Shown piece after piece: positions 33,930-46,901 of a stretch of DNA of 64,000 bases. The position numbers and the translations under genes were made by a program. This stretch comes from Vitellaria paradoxa (Eukaryota; Streptophyta; Magnoliopsida; Ericales; Sapotaceae), in contig CM034233.1 in assembly GCA_019916065.1 (NCBI GenBank), positions 3,351,501-3,415,500 on the forward strand. Reading direction: 5' to 3'. Position 1 is the stretch's first letter, and every line of letters starts with the position of its first letter. The notes beneath the pieces are model-generated. The model saw only the letters and a program-made list of their open reading frames with translations. It did no database searches and was not told the origin of the DNA.

Positions 33930-34815
33930 ATGGGTTTTCACATCTTGGTTCTGCATCTGGCAGTACTACCACTGGTGCTTGGAGCAATATTAACGCAGCG
34001 GCCGAAGCCAGGCTGCTCAACCAAGTGCGGCGACGTTAATATCCCCTTCCCGTTTGGCACTTCTTCCGACTGCTACCTCGACGATCCTTTCCTTGTCACC
34101 TGCAACCATTCTTTCAAACCTCCAAGGCTATTTTCAGGACGAACCAGTTTCGCGCAAATACTCGACATATCGCTCCACGGCCACCTGCGCGTCTTGGCCC
34201 CTTCGATCGCCAAAGACTGCTACAACAAGTCATCGGGCTTGATAGCGAATAAAAGCCGCACCGAAGGAAGCTTGGACGAGTCAGGTTCTAATTTTTTCTT
34301 CTCCACCACCCGAAACAAGTTCACGGTCGTCGGGTGCGACACGGTGGCAATCGTTCAAGCAGTCGGGTTGGAGCTACAAAATTACACCACCGGATGCCTA
34401 TCTCTCTGCGACAATATCGACACCCTCGTCAACGGATCTTGCTCGGGTTTGGGGTGCTGCCAGACTGACCTACCACCGGAAACAAATGTTTTTGGTGTGG
34501 CAGTTGCCTCCGTGTACAACCATTCTCAAGTGTGGGACTTCAATCCCTGTGGCTATGCTTTTGTAGTCGAAGAAGCTGCTTACAACTTTTCGACTTTGGA
34601 TCTTATGGATTTACGAAACAGAGAGGCTTTCCCTATTGTGTTTGATTGGGCAGTTAGAGACGAGGGAAGTTGTGCAGAAGCTCGAAAGAACTCGTCAAGC
34701 TATGCTTGTCGAGACATTACACAGCAAATGCAACGATTCGAGCAACGGGCCGGGGTACTTTGCAGTTGTGCTTGGGGCTATCAAGGGAATCCTTACCTCG
34801 CCAGTGGTTGCCATG
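33930..34815 (+). CDS. WAK-C exon 1: signal peptide and galacturonan-binding domain
   Basis: This is an open exon of about 295 codons. The start at 33930 (MGFHILVLHLAVLPLVLGA) is preferred over the ATG at 33912 because it begins a clean signal peptide and is the one conserved in copy A. A mature Cys-rich GUB_WAK domain follows: CSTKCGDVNIPFPFG, then repeated Cys pairs, many N-glycosylation sites and a C-terminal CSCAWGYQGNPYLASGCH typical of WAK and WAK-like proteins. It ends at donor ccatg|gtataa. Acting at the cell surface, this domain binds pectin in the family. The next exon joins in phase as D-IDEC. Confidence 0.9.
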
Positions 34816-34921
34816 GTATAAGTTAATTCTTAGGATAGATGGAGTATCTTTTTCGGTTTAGATATATACTTGTATCCAACTGTTTGTAACAGAGCTTCTC
34901 TTTTGATCCGAATATCCCCAG

Positions 34922-35088
34922 ATATCGACGAGTGTGAAGTATTAAACCTTGCAATGGAACATGCACAAATCTACAAGGGAACTATTCTTGTTCTTGCCCC
35001 AGGGGGTATGAAGGTGATGGAATGAGAAATGGAACAGGCTGCTATCGCAAGCATCAGAGCCGATCTACCGTGCTAACAATCGCCCTAG
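34922..35088 (+). pseudogene. WAK-C exon 2: EGF domain with one-base deletion
   Basis: Acceptor tatccccag and donor ccctag|gtaagc bracket the exon. It begins (D)IDECEVL. Where copies A and B have four A's after gtatt, copy C has three (34944-34946), so the reading frame leaves the EGF pattern after seven residues. If real, this truncates the receptor before its membrane segment. If a base-calling error in an A-run, the exon would be normal. Confidence 0.8.
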
Positions 35089-38000
35089 GTAAGCCTACAA
35101 CTATAAATTAATTATTGAACAGCTAGCTAGAATTAACGTCGGTGAAATCTCGTTGCATTGGCTTCATTATCAATATATATATTCTTGTTTATATAACTTT
35201 AATTATAGCTTAATAATTTAATGGAGAAAAAATCATGTTACTGATTGTCAGGGTTCGTTATAGACAGACTCGTGACAAAAATTGTACAAAAACAATTTTA
35301 ACTTTATCTTTTTTTTTTTTTTGTGGAATTTTCTCCAACTTTCGACATACCCAAAAAAAACTTTTTTTTAACTTTTTTTACTTTATTCAAATTTTTTAAT
35401 TTTTTTCAATTTTTACCAATTTTTTCATATTTTCCATAAAAATAGACAAGACACTCAACAATTTAAAATTTATCTACTTTTTATTTTTTTACCAAAATTA
35501 GTTTCATACTCTAAACGGACACAATATATAATAAAATAAATAGCATTTCACCTTCTTTCTGTCTCCTTAATTTGTTTCAATGTATCAATATTAATTAGTA
35601 TTACAGCTTCTGATTCTCTCAAGCTAGAATAATACTCAGAGTTTTTCTTTTTAGATGAAAATAAGAATAGTCAGAGTTCTTAATTATCTACTAATTAGGG
35701 CAGTCTAATGCAATATTCAGCTAGATTTTTTATGGTTACTTGTGCAGAAGATTTTGTCTCTAGTTTTTACTTTTTGGCATTTTCCCAGGCCATTGATCGG
35801 CAAATATGAATATGATAATTGTCTAACGCACGCGTATGCCCCCGAAAACAAAAAATAAAAAAAGGAAGTGGCCCAAAATTTTGACAAGTCCGTGGCCATG
35901 ACTCATCTATTTATCATTACAGGGCAAATTTATAAGTTTGGTGAAACTTGCTTTTTATTTTTTAGTGAAACTTTTTTCTTCTCATAATATCTTTTAATTT
36001 TGTATAACTACTTACACTTCAATAAAATTAAAAAGTAAATTTATAACTTTCATATAATTAGTAATTTCACTTATTTATTCTTATTTATATTTCTTAAATG
36101 TCCTTTAACTACCTATGTAATTTTTTAATGTTTTTAAATGCTCCTCAATTGTATGTTATTTACTTAAATAACCTTAATCACTTATTATTTATCACTCGAA
36201 TCACTTTTATTAATTTCTTTATAATTAACAAATTAATTAATGATATGCATCTAGTTTTAAAATAAAATTTAATAAAAATTTACTATATCGCTTGTGCACC
36301 AGTATCTAGAACATATATAAAAATAAAAATTAATGAAAAATTTAAGTAAACATACATAATTTGCAAAACTAAAATATTTTTATTGATTATTAAGATAAAA
36401 AAATTTACATATATCGTGTATGGACTGACGTCTAGTCTCAAATAAATCAAATGTGTTTATTGCGTATGATTTATTTATTTATTTATTTTTGGGTTATACA
36501 TTAATATTAATATTATATCATATTATAATATGTATATAAAAAGTAGAGTTTGGTAACGCTGCTACACCACATGGAACATAACTTGCGTTATGATTGTAAC
36601 ATGTAGTACTTAATTATAACTATCTTGCAACACGTATGACCTAACTTGCACTATAGTTATGACACGTGGCACCTAACTATATTTATTTTAATTATCTTAT
36701 AAAAAAATTAGTATTTTATATAATTGCTACTTATTTACAATTTTTAATTTTGTTCAAACTAGAATGTTTATGGATATTACTTAATATTTTTATTTAATCT
36801 ACATTTTTATTTATCATATAATTTCTTATTTTTAATTTTAATTTTTATTTAAAATATATTCTTATTTTTTATTTTTTCTATATTTTAAAATGTATTCTCA
36901 AAATTATATATATTGTAATATTATTTATTAAAAAATATCAAACAATATTAAAAATTAAAAAATAAAATTGGTAATGGAAAACATAAACAAGATACGTGAC
37001 TATTTGAAATGATTTTGTTTATTGCATATATTATTTTTTTATTTAAAAATAAAAAACTTAAAATAATAAAAATTTATAAAAATAAAAAAATATCCATTAA
37101 ATTAGGAGATGTGACTATAGTAAAATAACTACTGATAGAATTTAAAAGAAACAAAAATACATAAAAAATTAAAAAACTATTGAGTCCAAAACTATAAATA
37201 GGACTTAAAATAAACAAAAATACATAAAAATTCTATCTCAAATAACTATTATCACATGTTTGATATTTATTGGATTAGGTAATTTGATATTTATTGAATT
37301 ATGTAATATATTCATATCTAAAATAGAATACAAATACATATAAAATTTTAATATACATAATACGTTAAAAAAAATAAAAGGTATAAAATACCATTCACAT
37401 CTAGAAAAACTTGTTAGAATTTTATTATGATAACTTTTGCTTATTATTAATATGGTTAGAAGTGATTGTTTGTTAGTTTCTTTTGCATCATTAAGAGTGA
37501 GAATGAGTTTACTATATTTATTTTTATTAGATGATATTCCTTTATATTAAAAGTATTTTTTTATCTATGTATTTATTTTCTAACTTATTTGTTAATTGAT
37601 ACATTAGAATATATAAAGTTTGACTTTTTTATTATATCTTTTAACGTGATTGTTATAATATATAAGATTTGAGTTTTTTAGTTTTATTCTATTTTTTAGT
37701 GTGATTGTTAACATTAATTTTTAAATTTTATTATATTTTTTTATTGATAAAATTTTATTTTTTGTATATTATATGGAAAGCCTACTTTTTGTTATATTTT
37801 TTAATTTGTTCATTCAAAAATACAAGGTATGATTTTTCTTATTTTTATTATATTTTTTAATGTGATTGTTGACATAATTTTTTAGATTTTATTATATTTT
37901 TTATTTTTTTAAAATTTAAAATTTTTGTGCATCAAATTTCGGCAGAAACATCTTTTTATGGTTATTTCTTAATTTGTTTAAATTTATTACTATATTTATT

Positions 38001-39694
38001 TTTATTAGATGATATTCCATTACATTAAAATTACTTTTTCTTTATGTATTTTTTTGGCTTATTTTCTAATCCATCCATTCAAATACATGAGATCTAATTA
38101 TTTTAGATTTTATTTTATTTTTAATGTAATTATTAATTAAATTTATATTAAATTTTTATTATTAGTAAAATTTTAATTTTTGACTTATTTTTCATTATAT
38201 TCATTCCAATATACAAAAATATGATTTTTTAAAATTTGTTCTATTTTTATTTAACGTGAGTTTTAATATAACTTTTTCAATTTTATTAAAATTTTATTGT
38301 TCTTAAAATGTTTTATTTCTTGTGTACTAAATATTGAAACTTTATTTAAATTCTTTCTTAATTTATAGTTATCTATAAAATTTTATTTAATTAGGGACTA
38401 TATTTAATCTAATTCTATTTAACAATAGCATCATATAAATTGAAATTTTTTTCTATTTAAAATTTTTATCCTTACCCTTTTCATTATCTATATTGATTAT
38501 TATGTTAATTTTTAAATTATATGTCACCATTAAATATTAGAATTCAACTTAAATAAAAATTAATACTAAGTGATAATTTTATGATCCTATTAAAAATATA
38601 ATTTCAATAAATATAATTTTATGAAATTATTTTAAATTTTAGTTATACATTTTAAATAGCTAAAATATATCATTTTAAAATATGTTTTATTAAATATAAT
38701 TTTATAAATTTAAAAATATAAATTTACATTCATAATTTTATTACATTGAATATATATTCTTAAACCAAATCTATGTAAATTTATTATAAATTTTTATCTG
38801 ATTTAACATTTATTTTAATTATAATTTATCATAATGTTTATTGCAATATAAATATAATTTTATCAAGTAAAATAAAAGATAAATTATTATTTGATAGCAT
38901 ACATTTTTTAGAGTTATAAATAATTTTGTGATTCTTATTTTTTATTTTAATAATAATTAAATTATTTTATTATATAAATTTAGATTTAGAATTCAATTCA
39001 AATATTATCATCATCTTATCTCATTCTATTTTGATAATTGAGATTCAATAAAATTAAAATTAATAAATTTTATTAATAAAAAGAAAAAGAAAAAGAATAT
39101 AATAAATTATTTTTAAAATTTTTATTATTTTACATATTTAATTTGATATACTATTTAAAGTCATTCATATTCTCAATGAATATAATTAAATGATAATAAT
39201 AATTTATTTATCATATGAAATCTTAATTAGTAAAAATAAATTATAGTACATGTAATTTGTTAATAAATTAAATCTTTATTTAACAGCTTAATTATTTTTT
39301 ATATAATTTAATAAAAATATTTTTCTTATGTAATTATTAATATAAAGTTTAATTAAAAATTAAAATAAATATTCAATGAGTATTTGGAGTAACAAAAAGT
39401 AAGATAATTTGAATATTCGTACTTCGCACAGTTAAATAAAAAGTGAATAACTTTTAGAAATTTTTAAAAATTTTTAAAATTTTTCAGTATTTTACATTGT
39501 ATCGAACAAACCCTTAGTATAATATAATAAATCCGTCTATCCCACATGTTTAATCACTGATTTATATATACAAGTTAGCATTGCTTTACATATCAAGCCT
39601 GAATCTATTGTTGTCTCACTATCCCGTTTGGAATATGGTTGTGCTACAAACATCACTGTGAGTGAAAATATTGCTGATTAATTCCAAAATGCAG
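35089..39694 (+). other. Large AT-rich intron of WAK-C
   Basis: This 4.6 kb intron has no coding potential and is colinear with 1708-6202. It is made mostly of T-rich and A-rich low-complexity DNA and has a MITE-like segment at about 39376-39520 just before the kinase exon. The branch and acceptor region ends attccaaaatgcag. Confidence 0.8.
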
Positions 39695-40906
39695 GTATAA
39701 GCATTGGTCTCATAGTTCTATTTGTGGCAAGTGCTTGGATATATTACGTGTACAGGAACAGAAAGCTCATGAAACTCAAAGAAAAATTCTTTCAGCAGAA
39801 CGGTGGTTTAATATTGCAACAACAAATCTCGGAACAACAAGGCTCAATTGAAACAACTGGCAGAATCTTCACGGCAGAAGATCTCAGCAAAGCAACCAAC
39901 AACTACGACCAGAGTAGAATCGTAGGCCAAGGAGGATTTGGAATTGTTTACAAAGGAACATTAGCAGATAACAGAGTTGTCGCCATCAAGAAGTCCAAAA
40001 TAAGTGATCAAAGCCAGACGGAGCAATTCGTGAAGGAAGTAGTAGTTCTTTCACAGGTCAATCACAAGAACGTGGTGAAGCTATTGGGTTGCTGCTTAGA
40101 GACCGAAGTCCCTTTGCTGGTTTACGAATTCATTGGAAACGGAACGCTCTCCCACCACATTCACAATAAAGTTCACGCGTCTGCGTTTACGTGGGAGAAA
40201 CGTCTGAGGATCGCGACCGAAACTGCCGGAGCGAATCGCGTATTTGCACTCCTCAATTTCTCCGCCGATAATTCATAGGGACATTAAGAGTGCAAACATA
40301 TTATTAGATGAAAACTTCACTGCAAAAGTGTCGGATTTCGGAGCTTCAAGGTTGATTCCCTTGGATCACACCCAAATAACTACGCTAGTGCAAGGGACGT
40401 TTGGGTACTTGGATCCTGAGTATTTCCATTCGAGTCATTTGACTGAAAAGAGCGATGTTTATAGTTTTGGAGTTGTCCTTGCAGAGCTACTAACGGGAGA
40501 GAGGGCGCTTTCTTTCGACAGGCCAGAGAAAGATAGAAATCTGGTAGCCTATTTCGTTTCCTCGATGGAAGAAGATTGCTTGACTCAAATTCTCGCCAGA
40601 GAAGTACTAGCGAGCTTAGAGAATAATTTTGAACATGAACAGGTAATCAAAGAGGTAGCTAAACTTGCAAAGAGATGCTTCGAGGTAAGACGGGAGGATA
40701 GACCGACAATGAAAGAAGTAGCAATTCAACTAGAGGGGCTGAGAATGACGGAGGGGAAGCATCCACAAGCAGGCGTTGATGATTTGTCTCCCAGAAAGAC
40801 TGAACATTCACCTGGTATAAGTTTTCCCAAAGATGGTGACAGTAGCAGTGTTAATGATAGCATGAAGGACCAAATTATAGTGCCACATCATGATGGTGGT
40901 CGCTAG
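39695..40906 (+). CDS. WAK-C exon 3: TM segment and Ser/Thr kinase, one frameshift
   Basis: The exon begins [19 protein letters not shown] (membrane segment) and a basic stop-transfer RNRK. Kinase motifs in order are: glycine loop [11 protein letters not shown], catalytic Lys in [23 protein letters not shown] (RD kinase), DFGASR, the [10 protein letters not shown] activation segment, [16 protein letters not shown], and a Ser-rich tail ending at 40906. All key residues are present. One extra A at 40234-40235 (gagcgaatcgcg, versus gagcgatcgcg in copy A) splits the frame between AGA and LHS, before the catalytic loop. It is probably a wall-associated receptor kinase that is either recently broken or affected by a sequence error. 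Confidence 0.88.
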
Positions 40907-41591
40907 ATATATATATATATATATCATTTTCAATTTCTGTATTTTGCAACTAAAGTTGTGATTTTAGTTGATGGTGGTCTCTTAGTAGATCACTTAAATG
41001 CTATTTGAAAGTTCAAATTTTAGTAATTTTTTTATCTAAATTTGTCAATTACAATTTTTGATATGTTTGATGAAGCAAGTAACAATTTTAATAATTTTTA
41101 GTTAATTTCTTGCAACTTTTAAGTGTTTGATTATTTTTTTGGCAATTTTTGATAATTTTTAACAACTTTTCATAATTTTTAGTAACTTTTGAATTGATAA
41201 ATTACTGTAATTAAACAAAAAATTAGCAAAAATTGGTGATTTGCCAAATACTCAAAAAACAAAAAGTTGATTGTGTTTTACTAAAATCTATGACTCCGAA
41301 CGCACCTTAGAAGAAGTTTCACATGGAAGACACAAATTTTTGCAATAGTAAAATGTACTAGCATCCAAAAATTGAATTTAATTTCAATTTGATACATGTT
41401 AATGCAGTATGATTTTACATTCCAATACTCGGCAAATCCCTCTAATTTAAGGGAGTAAAACGTGTAACTAAGGGAAATACCAAACTATTGCTATTACATT
41501 CATAAAATAAAATGGTGTTGTAGAAACTAAAGAATACCTTACACAGCAGGAATATGATTTTTCAGTGACGGTGCCACTTATAGCATCGTGC
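40907..41591. other. Convergent 3' region between WAK-C and PMT
   Basis: A TA microsatellite follows the WAK stop (40907-40923), then a MITE, then about 280 bp of shared 3' flank. The two genes converge here, so overlapping 3' ends are possible. No gene is seen. Confidence 0.7.
40997..41306. mobile_element. Tourist-like MITE in WAK-C 3' flank
   Basis: This is the same insertion as 7486-7782, flanked by TTA (40994-40996 and 41307-41309). Ends are aatgctatttgaaag and ccgaacgcacc. Its presence in A and C but not B orders the duplications or implies excision in B. Confidence 0.65.
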
Positions 41592-44500
41592 TTATGCAAT
41601 GGCCGACGTAATAGTTTGCATCTCTGTGGGACGCCATGGTGTCTTTTGTATATACAGCAGTCCCTCGTTGTCCTTAGAGTATGTTAATCGGATATTCCAG
41701 TTTAGAGATCGAGCCAAGATCTCCACCTCAGCGATGGTTTCAACCTTATCCCGCACGATCAAATGTCCTTCTGGCCTTAGGATCCTATCAACTTCTGCCA
41801 TCAATGGGACTAATTTGCACCTGTGGCCAGAAAACCATCTCTATATTAGTCCATGAACAAAAACTGGGAGTGACTTTGCTGAGGACTAAGACTGCAATTA
41901 AGGGAAGTGTTAAATAAGAAAATGAACCTTTTCTTGACATCAGAGAAGAGATGATCTGCATGAAGAAGATCGTAAGATCTGGGGTAAGTACTGAATGATT
42001 CACACCAATCATGATAAATCCCAAATAATCCACGCTCGTATACTATTGGTAGCGTGTCTGGTGAATTAATGGGAACTACATTCAACACCCACACCTTCAG
42101 GTCTTTCAGTGCGGCAGCAAACCTAAAAGCATATAGAAGGCATAATCAGGAAAAAGTCCAAACTCAGATAATCAATAAATCTTCTATCATGGTGAAGAAA
42201 GAAAACAGTAACACGATGGTAGTTTTTAAAATAAATAAATAAATAAAAGTAAAGAGAATGAACCACCATATTGAATTTAATCTGGCCTGCACGATGAAAA
42301 AACAAGTGAAAAACTTCAAATGCTTACCCTCCATACACAGCTCTCATGTCCATTACATTCCGGACTGAAGACCAGTTGATTCCCAGACCATTCAAATATG
42401 ACTTCAACACGACATGTTTCCAGTGCTCATAGTCCTTGGTGAAGTCCTCTGGAGCTGCTTTACCATAAACTCCAACTTGAGAACTCTTCAACCAGTAGGG
42501 TACTTTCTCCACCCTTAGTGGCCATTGTTCCGGCCATTGCGATCCACGCTCTGACACATCCCCTGACACTTTGTGAATGCATGCCTCAAGTGGTACATTC
42601 CTGAATGCATCATATCCAATAAAACAATCGAGGACCCACACGTCCAGGAATATATACACAGCAAAACAGTAAATGCATGGACCAATGAGCCTACCACCAA
42701 AGACGGCAACCAGTAGCTAAGTGCAGGACTTGACCCTTAAAATAGGTTCAGATAAAAAGGCTAGTTTATAACATCTTCCATCCTTTTTTAACCTTGTACA
42801 GTGACGAACATGCTGCAGTGTCTCCAGTGTCGTATTTTCCATTTATCCTCGAATTATCAGACGTGAAATATCTACTCTAAATTTATGGTACAATTTACAG
42901 ATTTGAAACAGCCAAACATATCTACAACAAAATTTTCCTCAACAGACTTCATCATGGCAGAAACGTCTTTATTAATCTACAGCAACTATGAACATAGTCA
43001 GAATACGACCAAAAATCGAATACTAATCAAATGTAGTACCATGACGGATCTATCCAAAAGCTTATGAGGTGAAGTTCTTTCAATTTTTCACACGTGCAAT
43101 GAAATATACATGTTTGCCTGTTTCAATGTTTCAACATCTGTAATTAAACAAATTTATCGGGTGTTTCTAAATGTTTGAACATTTGTAATTATTATTATTA
43201 TTATTATTATTATTATTTATTTATTTATTACTATTTTTTTTTTTTTTGTGCGCTGCTAAACTAAGACCATTTCTACTTTGAACACAATTAATGTAACGGG
43301 TGGTCATTATAACAATTAAAACATGTACCGCAGAGAGTAATACCATGCAGCATTTGGGTCATCAGATTCTTTACACAATGGTGGCTCGTTGTGTGGTCTT
43401 TTCTCATAGCACTCATTGGAAGTTGGCTTCCTGTATATAGCTGCACCAACTTCATTCAATTCATCTTTCATAATCACCTTCAGCTCCCAGCACATTGACT
43501 TGGTCAGTTCAGACATAGCTGCCATGATATTTTCAAAAATAAAATAAAAGTTATAAAACAAAATAGAATACAATACAATTTAAAAATAAAAAAAAAATAC
43601 TTAAAAAATAAAGCTCTCACAATTTCATTTCTCGCACAACAAACATAAAATAGATTTGCTAGAAGTCTTACCTTTCCAAATTTCAACATCTTCAGTCACG
43701 TTTCTATAAACAGGAGTGGCAGACCACACAAAGTATCCACCAGGTCGTAAGAGACGATTCAACTCTAAGAGAAGTTTACCACCTACAGTGCCCATTAGGA
43801 GGAACTTATAAGTCCAAAACTGTAGTGCTATAGCAGAGATCTAAGACGAAAGAAAAACAAATAAGCAGAGCTCTAAGACGAAGAAATACAAACACCACCT
43901 TCAACATGCCAAGGAACTCTACATCTGGCACAATGGACAATGTCAAAGACATTACTGGGAAAGGGTAGCCTCTTGGAACCCATGACAGCTGATATAGCTG
44001 GGATCCCCCTTTCAAGTGCAAATTGTACTTGCGCTTCGTGCTCGTCCTTGGGAGCAAATGACATTGCAAGTACATCCCTTTCAAACAGATATCCTCCAAA
44101 GCTGGCCACCCCACACCCAACATCTAGTATCACACGGCTTTGTTTACCCCAAGCAATCTGTGGAAGAGACTGCATTTTGGACAAAATATCAAAATGTTAA
44201 CTTTATTTAGAATTCCAAAAAGAATATTTGGGATATTGGAACTTCATAGCAATTAGGCAGGTTAGCTGAATAGAGGAACGAGTGGTGTTGGAGAAAATTA
44301 AGTAGAGAATGATAAATGAAAGTACAAATGGTAAAGAAATGAGTATATTAAGGTTGTAGATCATTTAAAAAGACAAGTCATCATAAAAACAATTTATTGC
44401 ATCCACAATGACTATGAAACAGGAATGGACAAGCTCCGAAATGAAAATAAATATCAAAAAAGAGCACATCACAGCAAATGCCAAAGTGGTGCCCATATTT

Positions 44501-46901
44501 GCAATGGTCCTGGAAAATACAGCAGATGACAATATCATAGACAGTAGAGCTGGAATCGAGCTAAGCCAAACTTTTTCTTACTCGAGCTTGGCTTGAACTA
44601 TTAGTATGGAGCTTGAGCTTTTGCATGGGCTCGAGCGTGGCCCGCGAGTAGCTCAACTAACCAAGACGACTTCGTTTTGGTCTAAAATATAATAAATAAA
44701 AATGAATAGCTCAACTAAATGAAAATGACATCATCTCACTAAATCAAGATGACGTCATTTTCGTAAAAAAATGTTATAATATATATATATATATATATCA
44801 TTCTATTGAGCAGACTCATGAGCCTTCGAGCCAAGCTCTTCCAAGCTTGAGCTCAAATCCACAAATCAAGCTCAAACTTAGATCGATAAGGCCACAATTG
44901 AGCTCAAGTTGAGCAGCTCACACCACCCCCTAATAAAGAGATAATGAACTCATTTAGGCAGGCAGAAGACAAGAGGAAAATAAAAAATAACAAGTGAACA
45001 ACTATCACAAAATTCAATACACGTTACAAAATATGTGATGCAAAATCAATTTTTTCTTTATTTTCTTAGTAGGTTAATATGACTTTCAAGGACCAGATGA
45101 TGAAAGCAAAATTCATAGATCACAAGGATTCATAGATATGAATACAAGGAAGGATACAAGCAAGCAAATCCTACATATATATATAAAACACAAACCCACA
45201 CCCACACAGAGAAAGCATGTAGTCAAAGTTCACACAATAACAAGTAATTTTAGAGAATATGCAGAATTATAGATCCAGAGCAGTACATTTATATGCATAG
45301 AAATAAGGAATATAGCAGCCCTTGGTCATACAGAATATACAGATATATAGAAATATAAGCAAAAGATGTACATATTCCTTAGGAACGTGACACTCTTGCT
45401 ATCTCTCTACTGGAGTTTCATCTTGTCAATTTCCCATCAGAAACCACGAAGCAAGAGGAGGTTTGAGTTAAGTTCATATCCAACAATGCAAAAGAACAAG
45501 GCACGCAAAAATGCATATAGATAGAAAAGATGCATGAGAGAGCCAGTAATCAGTTGCTACACTGATAGAATAAGGTAGCATGGCATAATTAAGAATGAGG
45601 ACCACTAACTTTCTGGATGAAATCAATGTAATGAAGGGCACCATTCTTAAATTGAGTCCCACCACCAGGAAAAGTAAGGTAGTCTCCAGAAACTTTAACC
45701 CAATTTTGATGACCCTTGACTTCTGCAAGCTTTGCATGGGGAACATTATAGTACCATATCTGCAGAAGACACCAGAAGATCCCATTAAAGGCAGACTAAA
45801 ACTTCAATTGCTGTAGGTTTTCCACGTAAGTAGTATAAATAAGTTTACCTGTTCCCTGCTTTTAGGCCACTTAATTGGTCTTCTGTATCCTTCTGGTAAA
45901 GGAACAAGGCATGTTGGAGCTTCATCTGGGCAGTGCCTCTCTCGATGTTCATAGTGCTTCGTACTTGTTAGTTTTCTGATAGCTTGTATATTGTCAAGAC
46001 ACGGAATATAATCTGGCCCAGCAGTGACATTGCAAAGTTTCCACTTATAATTATTTTGATCCTTCAACGACACAGATTTCTGCAGTTCCTTCTCATTCTC
46101 GGATTCTGCTGCTTGAGTTGACCAATGCCCATTTTGGGTGTTAGTCTCATTCAAAATCTCAGACTGAGCTCCAGCAGGGAAAATGTTCTGTGTACCCTGG
46201 TCTTCCTCAGTCTGACCATCCACTTTATCTTCACGATTCGCTTCCTCCGCATTTTCCATAGCATCTGGTTTCTTCTCGCCCTCCTCCAAATGCAACTTTT
46301 CCTCACTTTGTCTTTCCTCCACTTCTGACTGCTCACCTGTTCTCGTCATACCAACCTCTGAATTGGAGTCTCCATCTCCTGAATTTGCATCCCCGCCACC
46401 TGAATTGGATTCACCATCTCCTGAATTTGATTCCCCATCTGAACTGGATTTTGACACCTTTTTTCCCTCATCGTTTTTAGCCTTTCCCTTCATATCCCCA
46501 TCAGGCTCTGTCTTTTCTTCAGTACTTTCTTTCACAAACTTTTCTTCTTGGGTTTCCTCAACGGTATTCTCCGATCCTTTATCAGACAAATTTTGATTGT
46601 TCTCACCTAAATTACTCTCCTGCCGATCATTCTTTAGGCCACCCTCTTCTTTCATTGCATCCTCTGGTAAATCACCTGGACTGTCTTCAAATTGGTTGAG
46701 ATTATTCTCAGCTACTTTTTGTTTCAAATCAGTTTTAATCTCCTGAGAAGACAACTCGGAATTTTGAACAGGAACAACGGATGATGACATCAACATCCAA
46801 ACACCAACCAAACAAACACCTACAAACACGACGACAGTAATAGTTGAGCAGTAACTCGATTTTCTCCCATCAACCCGAGAATATTTTCCTGAAGCCATCA
46901 T
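41592..46901 (-). CDS. Probable Golgi pectin methyltransferase, PMT26-like
   Basis: Eight exons splice in frame to 818 residues: 45849-46901, 45610-45759, 43899-44169, 43672-43782, 43344-43518, 42328-42600, 41928-42122, 41592-41820, all with GT/AG borders. The start is ATG 46901 ([16 protein letters not shown]). Residues about 20-42 form one membrane anchor, followed by an acidic Ser/Gly/Glu-rich stalk to about 270 and the DUF248 methyltransferase domain. The SAM motif LDVGCG is at 416-421. [40 protein letters not shown] and [13 protein letters not shown] follow. Length and the N-terminal SSYCST...[10 protein letters not shown] region match the Arabidopsis PMT24/25/26 group, most like PMT26. 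By family it is a type II Golgi protein thought to methylate homogalacturonan. No break was found. Confidence 0.93.
44545..44932. mobile_element. hAT-like MITE in PMT intron 2
   Basis: A 388 bp element has ends TAGAGCTGG and (inverted) TAGGGGGTGG and 8-base flanks atagacag / ataaagag with two mismatches. Its interior is full of gctcgagc / gagctcaag motifs around a TA microsatellite. It has no coding capacity. It lies in an intron of the intact PMT gene. Confidence 0.65.

Noticed and set aside
46363..46596. 77-codon + strand frame of SPSPEF repeats
   Set aside because: It is the antisense shadow of the Ser/Gly/Asp-rich stalk of PMT exon 1.
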